Source: Altererythrobacter xiamenensis
Lineage (GTDB): Bacteria; Pseudomonadota; Alphaproteobacteria; Sphingomonadales; Sphingomonadaceae
Direction: 5' to 3'
Assembly (NCBI RefSeq): GCF_900177715.1
Contig: NZ_FXWG01000004.1
Coordinates: forward strand, 1-64,000
DNA length: 64,000 bases
Made by a program: the position numbers and the translations under genes. Numbering within the stretch: the stretch's first letter is position 1; each line of letters starts with the position of its first letter. Of the stretch, positions 41,555-53,623 are shown in pieces. The notes below the pieces were generated by a model. That model saw only the letters and a list, made by a program, of their open reading frames with translations. It did no database searches and was not told where the DNA came from.

Positions 41555-43111
41555 TCAGAACGATTCGGCGCTCGCCGTCAGCCTTTCCCGCAACTCGGTC
41601 TTGAGCAGTTTGCCGATATGGCTGCGCGGCATTTCGTCGATGGTATAAAGCGCGGCGAGCCGCTGGGTCTTGCCGAGACGCGCATTCACGCTGGCCATCA
41701 CTGCCTCGGCATCGCCATCCGACCCCTTCGCGAAGGTGACGAAGCCGACCGGCGTTTCACCCCACCGCTTTGACGGCATTCCGATTACCGCCGCTTCAAG
41801 CACGCCTTCTTCCTTGAGCAGCTCGTTTTCCAGATCGACCGGATAGATGTTGAAGCCGCCCGAAATGATCATGTCTTTCGAGCGTCCGACCAGTTCGACG
41901 AAACCGTCCGCATCGACCCGCCCGATATCGCCCATGCGCTGCCACACGAGGCCAGTTTCGGGGTCGGTCCAGTAACCCTCGCGGGTCTTGCCCGGCTGGT
42001 TCTTGTATCCGCTCATCATGGTCTGCGAGAGCCCGATCAGATTACCCGCCTCGCCCGGAGCGACAGGCTTGTCCTCGTCGTCGAGCACCTTGAGCTCGCT
42101 CCCCGGAGCAGGGCGGCCGACCGTGTGCAGCTTGTCGGGAAACTCGTGGCAGGCGAGGAGGCAAACGACCCCGCCCTCTGTCATCGAATAGATCTCGATC
42201 AGCCCGCCCGGCATGCGGCGCAGCACTTCTGCCTTGAGCTCGGCGGAAAACGGCGCGGAGGTGCAGTATTTGAGCGTCAGCGACGACAGGTCGTAATCGT
42301 CGAACCCTTCGAAATCCATCAAGCGCTGGTATTGCACCGGCACCAGCATGGTGACGGTGACCTTATGGTCCTGCGCAGTCTGCAGCCAGCGTGCACAATC
42401 GAACTTGCCCATCACGTTGACCGTGCCGCCCGCCAGCAGCGGGGGAAGGAAAGCGACCATGGTAGTGTTCGAATAGAGCGGCGTAGAGGCGAGCGAGCGG
42501 ACTTCGAGGCCGCTTGCGAGATAACTCGTTGCGGTCGAGCCGAACTGCCGCCAGCGCATCAGGTGCGAATGGACGATGCCCTTGGGGATGCCGGTGGTGC
42601 CGGATGAATAGATGATGTTGAACGGGTCTTTCTCGCCCGGCTCGATCGCAGGTGCATTGGTGCCTTCCGGCGCCATCCAGCCGTCGAGATCCTCCAGCGC
42701 GATATGGTCGAGATCGGGCATGAAGTCCTCGCCCAGCTCGGCGCTCTTGCCGGCGTCGATGAACAGGTGCCGCGCGCCCGAGTCTCCCGCCATCCCTATC
42801 AGCTGATCCTTCGAAGCGCTGGTTGTGAGCGGCGCAGCCACGCCGCCCGCCCGAACCGCGGCGAGGAAGACCAGCGCGTAATTGATGCAGCTGGTGCCGA
42901 GGATCGCGACAGATTGCCCGCGCTCAAGCCCGGTTTCGAGCAGCCGCGCCGCAATCCGCTCGACGCGGTCGCCCAGCTCGCCCCAGGTGATCTCGCCATT
43001 CTCGTCCCGCAAGGCAGGCTTGTCCGGCTGGCATTCGGCCCAACCGGCCAACACTTGTGAAAAATTGCCGAAGTCGGCCTGCAATGTCTGGAGCATGTCG
43101 GTGTTTGTCAT
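41555..43111 (-). CDS. AMP-binding acyl-CoA synthetase / ligase
   Basis: A 518-residue adenylate-forming enzyme: P-loop-like IIYSSGTTGIPKGIVHSHL, motif YSMTEGGVVC, DIGRVDADGFVELVGRSKDM and the catalytic lysine near RSHIGKLLKTEL. It activates a carboxylic acid with ATP and CoA; the chain-length preference is unclear, with homologues of the medium- to long-chain or aryl type. The start at 43111 begins with MTNTD and gives a typical N-terminus; the frame to 43186 is unsupported. It lies 84 bases downstream of the M20 peptidase gene on the same strand. Confidence 0.88.
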   Translation of the reverse strand: MTNTDMLQTLQADFGNFSQVLAGWAECQPDKPALRDENGEITWGELGDRVERIAARLLETGLERGQSVAILGTSCINYALVFLAAVRAGGVAAPLTTSASKDQLIGMAGDSGARHLFIDAGKSAELGEDFMPDLDHIALEDLDGWMAPEGTNAPAIEPGEKDPFNIIYSSGTTGIPKGIVHSHLMRWRQFGSTATSYLASGLEVRSLASTPLYSNTTMVAFLPPLLAGGTVNVMGKFDCARWLQTAQDHKVTVTMLVPVQYQRLMDFEGFDDYDLSSLTLKYCTSAPFSAELKAEVLRRMPGGLIEIYSMTEGGVVCLLACHEFPDKLHTVGRPAPGSELKVLDDEDKPVAPGEAGNLIGLSQTMMSGYKNQPGKTREGYWTDPETGLVWQRMGDIGRVDADGFVELVGRSKDMIISGGFNIYPVDLENELLKEEGVLEAAVIGMPSKRWGETPVGFVTFAKGSDGDAEAVMASVNARLGKTQRLAALYTIDEMPRSHIGKLLKTELRERLTASAESF

Positions 43112-43195
43112 GGGCGGCACACTAGCCGCCGCGCATCGCCCGACAAGTATCAAATCAATAGCGGCGATATTCGATGGGGCCGGCACCCGCCGCCC

Positions 43196-44611
43196 TCACT
43201 CCGGGCTGGCGTAAGCCTTGATCAGGTCGAACAGGAAGTCGCGCCCGACATAGAGCGAGCGGGCGCTGATGCGCTCGTTGAGACCATGAACGCCATTGCC
43301 ATCGGGATCGCCCCAAGCACCCGGGACGCCATAGGCCGGAATGCCCGTCGCGGTGAGGAAGGTCGAATCGGTATAACCGTTCGACATGACCGGCACGAGC
43401 GGAACGCCCGGGAAGTAACGCTCGACCAGTTCGCGCGCGGGCCCGAGTACACGCTCGTCCATCGGCGGGGGCGGCGGTGCCGGACGACGCGGCTCGAGGA
43501 TGGTGATCGAAAGCGCCTCATCATCGACGATCCGCGCCAGTTCCTCGCCGACCTCTTCGATCGTGTTGCCGGGGAAGATGCGGCAATTCACATTCGCCTG
43601 CGCCCGCTGGGCCAGAGCATTGCGGGCGTGTCCTGCCTCCAGCATGGTCGCGACGCAGGTCGTTCGCAGGTTCGAGTGGAGGAACGGGTCGGTATTGACC
43701 ACGGCTTCGGCTTCCGCATTCGTCGGGTCGTTGGCAAGCGCGACCATCGCGTCGCCGATCGCGTCGCCGCGCCCCTCGCCCGCGACCCGGAAATAAGTCC
43801 GCGTCGTATCGTTGAACTCGAGCGGGAAGCGATGTTCGCCGATCTTCACGAGCGCCTGGGCCAGCTGGGTGATCGCATTGTCGGGCCGGGGCACCGAGCT
43901 GTGTCCGCCGGGGTTGGTGAACTCGAGCACGTAATTGGCGAAGATCTTCTCGCCGACCTGGATCGCCTGTTCGACGACCTTGCCGTCCTCGTCTGCGGTA
44001 CCGCCGCCGCCCTCGTTGATCGCGAACTCGGCATCGATCAGTTCGCGGCGGTTATCGACCAGCCATTCGACCCCGTTGAAGGCGCCATTGGTTTCCTCGC
44101 CGCAGGTGAGCGCGATCTTGACCGTGCGCTGCGGGCGATAGCCGGTTTTCTGGAAGCGGATGAGCGTGTCGACCAGCACTGCCGCCATCGCCTTGTCGTC
44201 GGCGACGCCGCGGCCATAGAGATAGCCCTCTTCCTCGTAGAGCGTGAAGGGATCGCGCTCCCAATCTTCGCGCTTGGCCTCGACCACGTCGATATGCGCG
44301 ATGGCGAGCAAGGGTTTCAATGTCTCGGAAGTGCCGGGATAAACTGCGACCATCCCACCCTCGCGCGGAGCATCCTCGGTCGCAAAAAGGGTCAGGTTTT
44401 CCTCCGGCAATCCGGCGGCGCGCAGGCGGTCGACCATGCGTTCGGCGGCGAGAGTGCAGCTTCCGTTGCTCAGCGTCGTGTCGGTTTCGACCAGCTCTTC
44501 GAACAGGTCGCGGAACTCTGACTGGTCCGCCGTCAGCGCAGCTTCCTGCGCGGCACTGGCGGAACCTGCCAGCAGGCTGGCTCCCAATGTCGCCAAGACG
44601 CGGTATTTCAT
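43196..44611 (-). CDS. Secreted M20 family metallopeptidase
   Basis: A 471-residue precursor: signal peptide (SASA, about residue 20), then an M20/M28-type zinc peptidase with AIAHIDVVEAKREDWERDPF (His and Asp ligands), YGRGVADDKAMAAV, the catalytic Glu pair CGEETNGAFNGVEW, and NPGGHSSVPRPDN in the dimerisation domain. Its role is release of amino acids from peptides in the periplasm or medium. It is divergent from gyrB, with 104 bases between starts. Confidence 0.93.
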   Translation of the reverse strand: MKYRVLATLGASLLAGSASAAQEAALTADQSEFRDLFEELVETDTTLSNGSCTLAAERMVDRLRAAGLPEENLTLFATEDAPREGGMVAVYPGTSETLKPLLAIAHIDVVEAKREDWERDPFTLYEEEGYLYGRGVADDKAMAAVLVDTLIRFQKTGYRPQRTVKIALTCGEETNGAFNGVEWLVDNRRELIDAEFAINEGGGGTADEDGKVVEQAIQVGEKIFANYVLEFTNPGGHSSVPRPDNAITQLAQALVKIGEHRFPLEFNDTTRTYFRVAGEGRGDAIGDAMVALANDPTNAEAEAVVNTDPFLHSNLRTTCVATMLEAGHARNALAQRAQANVNCRIFPGNTIEEVGEELARIVDDEALSITILEPRRPAPPPPPMDERVLGPARELVERYFPGVPLVPVMSNGYTDSTFLTATGIPAYGVPGAWGDPDGNGVHGLNERISARSLYVGRDFLFDLIKAYASPE

Positions 44612-44664
44612 GCTCTTCCCCCCACTGCCCGACGCTGCATCCTAGCGCATTTGCCTGTGGATGA

Positions 44665-47645
<2,981 letters not shown>

Positions 47646-47675
47646 GACCAGTTACGTGACGGGCAAGGAGCGTTG

Positions 47676-48803
47676 ATGGACAATCCCGGTGACGAAGGCA
47701 GCGCAATCAACCGTGGCGGGTTCTACCTGTTCCTCGCCGCGATCACCCTTGCAATGGCTTATGTCGTGTGGCCGTTTGCCGCGCCGCTGCTTTGGGCCGC
47801 GCTGGCAGCGATCATGTTCCAGCCGCTCTATCAGTGGATCTATGCGCGCAGCAACGACAGCCCCAACCGGTCCGCCGTCGCCGCTCTCCTGATCATCACC
47901 TTCGCGGTGCTCATTCCGAGCTTCATCATTGGCGGGCTGATCGTGGACGAGGCGGCCAATGTCGTCATTGCCTTCCAGGAAGGGCGCATCGACATCGCCG
48001 CTTTGGTGGACGATGTGATCAACGCGCTGCCCAGCAATATCCAGCAGTGGCTCGACGATTCGGGCTGGGGCGACATGAGCGAAATGCAGGCAAGCGCGCA
48101 GCAGTTCATCGGCGAGAGTGCAGGGCTGATCGCGCAACAGGCGATCTCGATCGGCGGCGGCGTATTCGGCTTCGTGCTGAGCTTCGCCACCGGGCTCTAT
48201 GTCACCTACTTCCTGCTGCGCGACGGCAAGGCCATTTCCGCACGCATCATGCATGACCTTCCGCTCGAAAACACCATCGTGAGAGAGCTCGCCGATCGCT
48301 TCATCGGCATTGTGCGCGCGACGATAAAGGGATCGGTGGTGGTCGGCATCGTACAGGGCACTCTGGGCGCGATCACGTTCTGGATCGTGGGCATGCCATC
48401 CGTCGTACTGTTCGGCATGGTCATGGCGATTGCCTCGCTGCTACCCGCAGTCGGCTCGGGCCTCGTGTGGGTTCCAGCCGCCATTTACCTGCTCGCGACC
48501 GGATCGATCTGGGAGGGGCTGTTTGTGGTTTTCTCCGGCGTGGTCATCATTGGCATGGCCGACAATATCCTGCGCCCGATACTGGTTGGACGCGACACCG
48601 GTATTCCCGACTGGATAATCCTGATCACCACGCTCGGCGGGATTGCGACACTGGGCCTTTCGGGCGTCGTGCTCGGTCCGCTGGTCGCGGGCCTGTTCCT
48701 CGCCGGATGGTCGATCATCCAGGATTTCCGCGAGCCAGTCCCCGTAGAGACTCCTGACGAGGTGAAGGACGCAGAAGCTATTCTCCAGGCAGCACCCGAA
48801 TGA
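47676..48803 (+). CDS. AI-2E/PerM family transporter
   Basis: A 375-residue inner-membrane protein with about eight helices. The FYLFLAAITLAMAYVVWPFA start, the RDGKAISARIMHDLPLENTI block and VVGIVQGTLGAITFWIVGMP belong to the AI-2E exporter family (YdiK/YhhT/PerM). Functions proposed in other species include quorum signal export and Na+/Li+/H+ antiport; which applies here is unknown. AAGGAG precedes the ATG at 47676. The following M50 gene overlaps by 4 bases (ATGA). Confidence 0.88.
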   Translation: MDNPGDEGSAINRGGFYLFLAAITLAMAYVVWPFAAPLLWAALAAIMFQPLYQWIYARSNDSPNRSAVAALLIITFAVLIPSFIIGGLIVDEAANVVIAFQEGRIDIAALVDDVINALPSNIQQWLDDSGWGDMSEMQASAQQFIGESAGLIAQQAISIGGGVFGFVLSFATGLYVTYFLLRDGKAISARIMHDLPLENTIVRELADRFIGIVRATIKGSVVVGIVQGTLGAITFWIVGMPSVVLFGMVMAIASLLPAVGSGLVWVPAAIYLLATGSIWEGLFVVFSGVVIIGMADNILRPILVGRDTGIPDWIILITTLGGIATLGLSGVVLGPLVAGLFLAGWSIIQDFREPVPVETPDEVKDAEAILQAAPE

Positions 48804-49549
48804 TCCAGCCGGTCGCCCCCGGTTCTCCCGCCGAACAGCTCGGTCGGCTGTTCCTGGCAGGCGTGCTGGTGGTGTTCCTGCCGCAGCTGCCGCTCGGCAA
48901 TTTTCTGGTCTATCCCTTCACCATCCTCACCACCTGGTTCCACGAGATGGGTCATGGACTTACCGCCATGCTGCTCGGCAATGACTTTCACCGGCTGGTT
49001 ATCTTCCCCTCCGGCTCAGGCTATGCCGAAACGCTCTATCCCGGCGGCGAGCCCGGCGGGCTGACCCGCGCGCTGGTCGCAGCCGGCGGCCCGCTCGGCC
49101 CGGTGGTGATCGGCGCTGCGCTGATTCTCGCCTCCAGCCGGGAGAAATGGTGGAAGCCCGCGCTGTTCGCGCTCGCCGGCATCCTCGTGCTCTCGGCCCT
49201 CATCTGGGTTCGCAGCGCAGTCGGGCTTACCGTTCTGCCGCTCGTCGCGGCGGCTCTCGGCTGGATCGCCATCAAGGGCCCGCCCTGGCTCGACCGCTTC
49301 TCGCTCCAGTTCCTCGGCGTGCTTGCCGCGATGAGCATGCTGCGCGACTGGGATTACCTCTTTTCCTGCCGTGCTGTGATCGGCGGCCAGTTCATGCTGT
49401 CCGATACCTGCGCCATGGAGGAAGCGCTGGCACTGCCCTATTGGGTCTGGGCGGTGCTGATCATCGCCGCCTCGGCCGCGATCATCGGGCTGAGCCTGAA
49501 GTACGCGCTCGCCCAGCCAGCGGGGCGCGCCTCTCGCCTGCGTCGATAG
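48800..49549 (+). CDS. M50-type membrane metallopeptidase family protein
   Basis: A 249-residue multi-pass protein with the zinc motif HEMGH in TTWFHEMGHGLTAMLLGNDF, followed by FPSGSGYAETLYPGGEPGGL and AAGGPLGPVVIGAALIL. M50 peptidases cleave substrates within the membrane; the third zinc ligand (Asp in a later helix) may be DWD near residue 183, which is not certain, so catalytic activity is inferred. It overlaps the PerM gene by ATGA. Its target is unknown. Confidence 0.8.
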   Translation: MIQPVAPGSPAEQLGRLFLAGVLVVFLPQLPLGNFLVYPFTILTTWFHEMGHGLTAMLLGNDFHRLVIFPSGSGYAETLYPGGEPGGLTRALVAAGGPLGPVVIGAALILASSREKWWKPALFALAGILVLSALIWVRSAVGLTVLPLVAAALGWIAIKGPPWLDRFSLQFLGVLAAMSMLRDWDYLFSCRAVIGGQFMLSDTCAMEEALALPYWVWAVLIIAASAAIIGLSLKYALAQPAGRASRLRR

Positions 49550-49604
49550 TGCGTTGACCGGCGCTGACTTGCGCTTGCCATAAATGCGCGCCATCTGCGG
49601 AGCC

Positions 49605-51353
49605 ATGAAGAAGCTTCTCCCAGCGCTTGCCGCGCTCTCCCTCTCCGCCTGTGTCAGCGTTCCCCAAAACCTGCCGGTTGTATCGTCAGTTCCCGATACT
49701 CAAGCGCCAGTGACCTTGCGCGTGATCGGCCTCAATGACTTCCACGGCAATCTCGAACCGATCCGCCGCCCGATCACGGTGATGGGCAATGACGGCGAAC
49801 GGACCGAGCTCTACGCTGCCGGGGCCGCGCATCTCGCCACCGCCGTCGCGGAAACGCGCGCGCAGGACGAGCATTCGCTGGTCATCGCGGCAGGCGATCT
49901 TATCGGCGGTAGCCCGCTGATCTCTTCCTACTTTCTCGACGAGCCCGCGATTGGCGCGATGAATCGCATCGGGCTCGATTTCAACGCGGTGGGCAACCAT
50001 GAATTCGACCGCGGATGGCAGGAATTGAAGCGCATCCAGGAGGGCGGCTGCGAGCAGTTCACGCTACGCAAGCCCTGCGCGGTCGAGCCGGAATATGGTG
50101 GTGCCGATTTCCAGTTCCTCGCCGCCAACGTCATCATGCCCGACGGCACGACGCTGTTCCCGGCTTACGGCATCCGCGAGTATGACGGGGTCAAGGTAGG
50201 GGTGATCGGGCTGACGCTGAAAGAGACCCCCACGCTCGTCACCCCGAGCGGCGTCGAGGGGCTCGACTTCACCCCCGAAGCACAGGCGATCAATGCCTCG
50301 GTCGAGGCACTGGCCGCGCAAGGCATCGAGGCGATCGTCGTCTCGATCCACCAGGGACTCTACACAGAGGTCGGCTATAACGACAAAAGCTGCGGCGGCG
50401 TATCCGGCCCGCTGATCGACATTCTGAAAGGCGTCGACCCGCGCGTCGATCTCGTCATTTCGGGGCACACCCATCGCTCCTATGTCTGCGACTTCACCGA
50501 CATCGATACCGATCGTCGTTTCTGGGTGACGAGCGCCGGCTATGGCAGCTCGCTGTTCACCGATATCGCGCTCGAGCTCGATCCCGCGACCGGTGATGCG
50601 CGCGTGCTGAGCGCCGACAACAAGGTGGTGCAGAGCGTCGGCACGACGCGCGATGGCGAAACCGCTTCGCCCGATCCGGGTTTTCGCCAATATGCTGCCG
50701 ATCCGGACGTCGCCGCCTATGTCGCGCGCTATGCCGATGCCTCGCGCGCCGCCGCCGATCGCCCGGTCGGACGCGTCACCGGCGACCCGCGCGATCCCGG
50801 CCCCGCAACCGAGGAAACCCCGCTCGGCAATGCCATCGCCGATGCGCAACTCCTCGCCACGCAGGAGGCAGGCGCACAGATCGCTTTCATGAACAATTCG
50901 GGCGTTCGCACCGCGCTGGCCCCGGCAGACGATGGCACGATCACCTTTGGCCAGATCTACGCGGTCCAGCCCTTCGGCAACACGCTGGTGACGCGTAGCT
51001 ACACCGGCGAGCAGCTGATCGCACTGCTCGAACAGCAGTTCGACGATGAAGGCTTCGTCCAGACCTTCAGCGTGTCGGAAGGCTTTGCCATGACATACGA
51101 CATGAGAAGGCCGGCTGGTGACCGCCTGGTCAGCGCGACGCTCAACGGCGAACCGATCGATCGGCAAGCGACCTATCGCGTGACGATGAACAGCTTCCTT
51201 GCGGCAGGCGGTGACAGCTTCACCGTCTTCGAAGACGGCACCGATACGACCGTGGGCGGGCTCGATCTCGATGCGCTGGAATTGTGGCTGGCGCAGGAAG
51301 AAGTGCGCACCCTGCCGCCCGAAGGCCGCGTGACCGACGCAACGCCGGAATAG
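49605..51353 (+). CDS. Lipoprotein bifunctional metallophosphatase/5'-nucleotidase (UshA-type)
   Basis: A 582-residue precursor with a lipoprotein signal (LSACVS, Cys16). The calcineurin-type phosphatase domain has GLNDFHGNLE, AAGDLIGG, GNHEFDRGW and ISGHTHRSY; the C-terminal 5'-nucleotidase domain has NNSGVRTALAP, FGNTLVTRSYTGEQL and NSFLAAGGDSFTVF. It probably hydrolyses external nucleotides or UDP-sugars to salvage nucleosides and phosphate. The start at 49605 is preferred because CGGAG is 3-7 bases upstream and the signal peptide is complete. It converges with the TetR gene. Confidence 0.9.
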   Translation: MKKLLPALAALSLSACVSVPQNLPVVSSVPDTQAPVTLRVIGLNDFHGNLEPIRRPITVMGNDGERTELYAAGAAHLATAVAETRAQDEHSLVIAAGDLIGGSPLISSYFLDEPAIGAMNRIGLDFNAVGNHEFDRGWQELKRIQEGGCEQFTLRKPCAVEPEYGGADFQFLAANVIMPDGTTLFPAYGIREYDGVKVGVIGLTLKETPTLVTPSGVEGLDFTPEAQAINASVEALAAQGIEAIVVSIHQGLYTEVGYNDKSCGGVSGPLIDILKGVDPRVDLVISGHTHRSYVCDFTDIDTDRRFWVTSAGYGSSLFTDIALELDPATGDARVLSADNKVVQSVGTTRDGETASPDPGFRQYAADPDVAAYVARYADASRAAADRPVGRVTGDPRDPGPATEETPLGNAIADAQLLATQEAGAQIAFMNNSGVRTALAPADDGTITFGQIYAVQPFGNTLVTRSYTGEQLIALLEQQFDDEGFVQTFSVSEGFAMTYDMRRPAGDRLVSATLNGEPIDRQATYRVTMNSFLAAGGDSFTVFEDGTDTTVGGLDLDALELWLAQEEVRTLPPEGRVTDATPE

Positions 51354-51357
51354 GCGA

Positions 51358-51987
51358 TTACCGGATTACGCGCAGGCCGTTGGACTGTCCGGCTTCGACA
51401 TTCTTCCCACTGAGTCCAGCGAACAGGACATCGAGGATCGCGGCCAGTTTCTCTTCCGTCAGACGGTGGGCGATCATCATGAGCACGTTCGGCGAGGTGT
51501 AGGCGATCATCATCTGGTTGATCAGCGTCAGCGCACGGTCGATCGCGAGCCCTTCGAAATATCCCTCGGCCTGCGCCTGAGCGATCAGTTCGGTGAGATA
51601 GTGGTCGGCAAGATCGATGAACCCCCTGACCTGTTCGAAATTGTCGCTCCCCAGTTCGCAGTAGAGCGCAAACAGCGCGGGATCTTCTTCGAAGCGTTCG
51701 CGCTCACGCACATAGCGGCGGGCGAAGAATTCGTAGAACTTGCGCTGGATCGGCAGATCGGAAGCGACGACCTCTTCCATGACCCTGATGTCGTGCGCGT
51801 ACCATTCCTCTACGATCGCTTCGAACAGATCGGTTTCTTCGGGAAAAATGGTTTCGATCCGCGAGCGCGAGATGCGGCTTTCGGCCGCGAGATCGCTGCG
51901 CGTAACGCCTGAACCGCGCTTCTCGATCAGTTCCATCGCCAGCTGCACCAGTTCGGCGCGCTTTGCTCTGGCTTCTTCCGCAGTCAC
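51358..51987 (-). CDS. TetR family transcriptional regulator
   Basis: A 209-residue regulator with an N-terminal helix-turn-helix (AMELIEKRGSGVTRSDLAAE, then SRISRSRIETIFPEETDLFE) and a helical effector domain. GGGAGG lies 5 bases before the GTG at 51987, which I prefer to a TTG at 52002. Its stop is 5 bases from the convergent nucleotidase stop. A likely target is the lipid-modifying DUF1295/acyltransferase genes upstream, since TetR regulators often control neighbours, but this is only position. Confidence 0.85.
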   Translation of the reverse strand: MTAEEARAKRAELVQLAMELIEKRGSGVTRSDLAAESRISRSRIETIFPEETDLFEAIVEEWYAHDIRVMEEVVASDLPIQRKFYEFFARRYVRERERFEEDPALFALYCELGSDNFEQVRGFIDLADHYLTELIAQAQAEGYFEGLAIDRALTLINQMMIAYTSPNVLMMIAHRLTEEKLAAILDVLFAGLSGKNVEAGQSNGLRVIR

Positions 51988-52123
51988 GCAAACCTCCCTC
52001 AAGATCGAACCGCAGCGATTCCTGCCCTGTCCCGCAATCTAGGGACGCACGGCACTGGGTTAAAGCCCGGGATTGTTCACCTGAAGACGTTTATCGACGA
52101 AAGCGGCCGCGTCCTCGTGTCGT

Positions 52124-52921
52124 TCAGCCCTTCGGCGGCATGGGAATGAAGGCCGAGGTACGCCGCTTGTAGTCCGCGTATTTGTCGCCTTTCGACTTAT
52201 CCATGCCCTTCTCCAGCAGCGCTACGCCCGACCATTTGGTGAGCGTGAAGCTGAGGAACAGCGGACCGATCACCGTTGCTGCCGCAACCCACCAACCGGC
52301 AGAGGCCGCCGCGATCCAGATGCCCCACCAGGCCATGAAGTCGCCGAAATAATTGGGGTGCCGCGTGTATCGCCACAGGCCGGTGTCGAGCACCTTGCCC
52401 TCGTTCGCCGGATCGGCCTTGAACCGCGAAAGCTGCCAGTCGCCGACCCATTCGAAGAATATGCCGATCAGATAGACGCCAAGCCCGACCAGCGCGAGGC
52501 CGCTGATTGGCTCCGTGCCGCCTGCCTCCAGGATGCCATATTGCGCCGGGCTCGAAACCATGAACAGCAGCACGGCCTGCATCAACCAGACCTTGACCAG
52601 CGCTGCGAAGGCGAAATTGCCCTTCTCGCGGTCCTTCTTGAGGATCAGCTTGTAACGCTTGTCCTCGCCCTCGTGCCGCCAGCGCCGCAGCAGGTAGATG
52701 CCGAGCCTCAGGCCCCAGGCGACCGTCATCCCCATCAACAGCGTCGCGAGCGGTCCGCGCTCGGCCAGTTGCAGCCAGCTGACGAAGGCCATCAGCGCCA
52801 TGCCCGCGCCCCAGAACGCATCGATGAAACTCACGTCGTCGATCCGCACCGAAATCACCCAGAGGATCAGCACGACCCCCAGCAGGATGACGGCATTGGT
52901 TGCGAGGGCCTCAATTATCAT
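52124..52921 (-). CDS. DUF1295 family membrane protein (isoprenylcysteine methyltransferase/steroid reductase-like)
   Basis: A 265-residue multi-pass membrane protein. The C-terminal half carries the family core: WRYTRHPNYFGDFMAWWGIW, LSFTLTKWSGVALLEKGMDK and KYADYKRRTSAFIPMPPKG. The family is related to isoprenylcysteine carboxyl methyltransferase and to steroid 5-alpha reductase and is thought to modify lipids; the reaction is unknown. It starts 11 bases before the end of the upstream acyltransferase gene, so both are translationally coupled, suggesting a shared membrane-lipid role. Confidence 0.87.
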   Translation of the reverse strand: MIIEALATNAVILLGVVLILWVISVRIDDVSFIDAFWGAGMALMAFVSWLQLAERGPLATLLMGMTVAWGLRLGIYLLRRWRHEGEDKRYKLILKKDREKGNFAFAALVKVWLMQAVLLFMVSSPAQYGILEAGGTEPISGLALVGLGVYLIGIFFEWVGDWQLSRFKADPANEGKVLDTGLWRYTRHPNYFGDFMAWWGIWIAAASAGWWVAAATVIGPLFLSFTLTKWSGVALLEKGMDKSKGDKYADYKRRTSAFIPMPPKG

Positions 52922-53561
52922 CGCGTATCTCCCCCTGTTGCGCGATCAGCCCCCGCGCCTGTGCTTCGAGCACCTTGAAACGTTCGTAATCCGGCAATTT
53001 CGAACGGAACCAGCCTGCCAGTTTGAGCAAATCCTCGCCATAATTGCCAGTCGGCCATAATGGCGGTCCGAAGCCCACGACATTGCGGTCATTGTCGGCA
53101 TAGGCGGGCACGATCGGCACGCCTGCGGCCATCGCAATGCGGTAGAAGCCCGATTTCCACGTGCCGTCGCTGCCGCGGGTTCCCTCGACCGCGATGACCA
53201 GCGCCAGCTCATCTCGCCGTGCGAACTCTGCCGCCACCTGGTCGACGACATCGGTCGGCTTGGTCCGGTCGACCGAGATCCCGCCCATGTCGAACATGAA
53301 ATTGCGCATGAAGCCCTGGAACAGCGTGTGCTTGCCCATGAAGTTGGGCTGCACGCCCTGTTCGTGGGTTGCGCCGGTAAAGAACACGAAGTCCCAATTG
53401 GAGGTGTGCGGCGCGCCCGCGATGACATATTTGGTCAGGTCGCGCGGCAGGTGCCCGTCGAGCTTCCAGCCCTTGCCGTGATAGATCGCGATGATGATCC
53501 GCCGCACGATCCGCGACAGGATGGAGCGCTTGCGATGCGCACCAGACGATTTATCGGACAT
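52911..53561 (-). CDS. Lysophospholipid acyltransferase family protein
   Basis: A 216-residue membrane-associated enzyme with the HxxxxD motif AGAPHTSNWDFVFF and the second glycerolipid-acyltransferase motif AVEGTRGSDGTWKSG (EGTR). A further motif VPIVPAYADNDRNVVGFGPP supports PlsC-type acyltransferases that acylate lysophosphatidic acid or other lysolipids. Its 3' end overlaps the DUF1295 gene by 11 bases. It lies 62 bases downstream of the leucine-degradation operon on the same strand. Confidence 0.9.
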   Translation of the reverse strand: MSDKSSGAHRKRSILSRIVRRIIIAIYHGKGWKLDGHLPRDLTKYVIAGAPHTSNWDFVFFTGATHEQGVQPNFMGKHTLFQGFMRNFMFDMGGISVDRTKPTDVVDQVAAEFARRDELALVIAVEGTRGSDGTWKSGFYRIAMAAGVPIVPAYADNDRNVVGFGPPLWPTGNYGEDLLKLAGWFRSKLPDYERFKVLEAQARGLIAQQGEIRDDN

Positions 53562-53623
53562 GCCCTCTCCCTTGACGCTACGGCGTAGCAGCTACGCAGC
53601 GGAAAGCGAGAAGGTTTCAATCG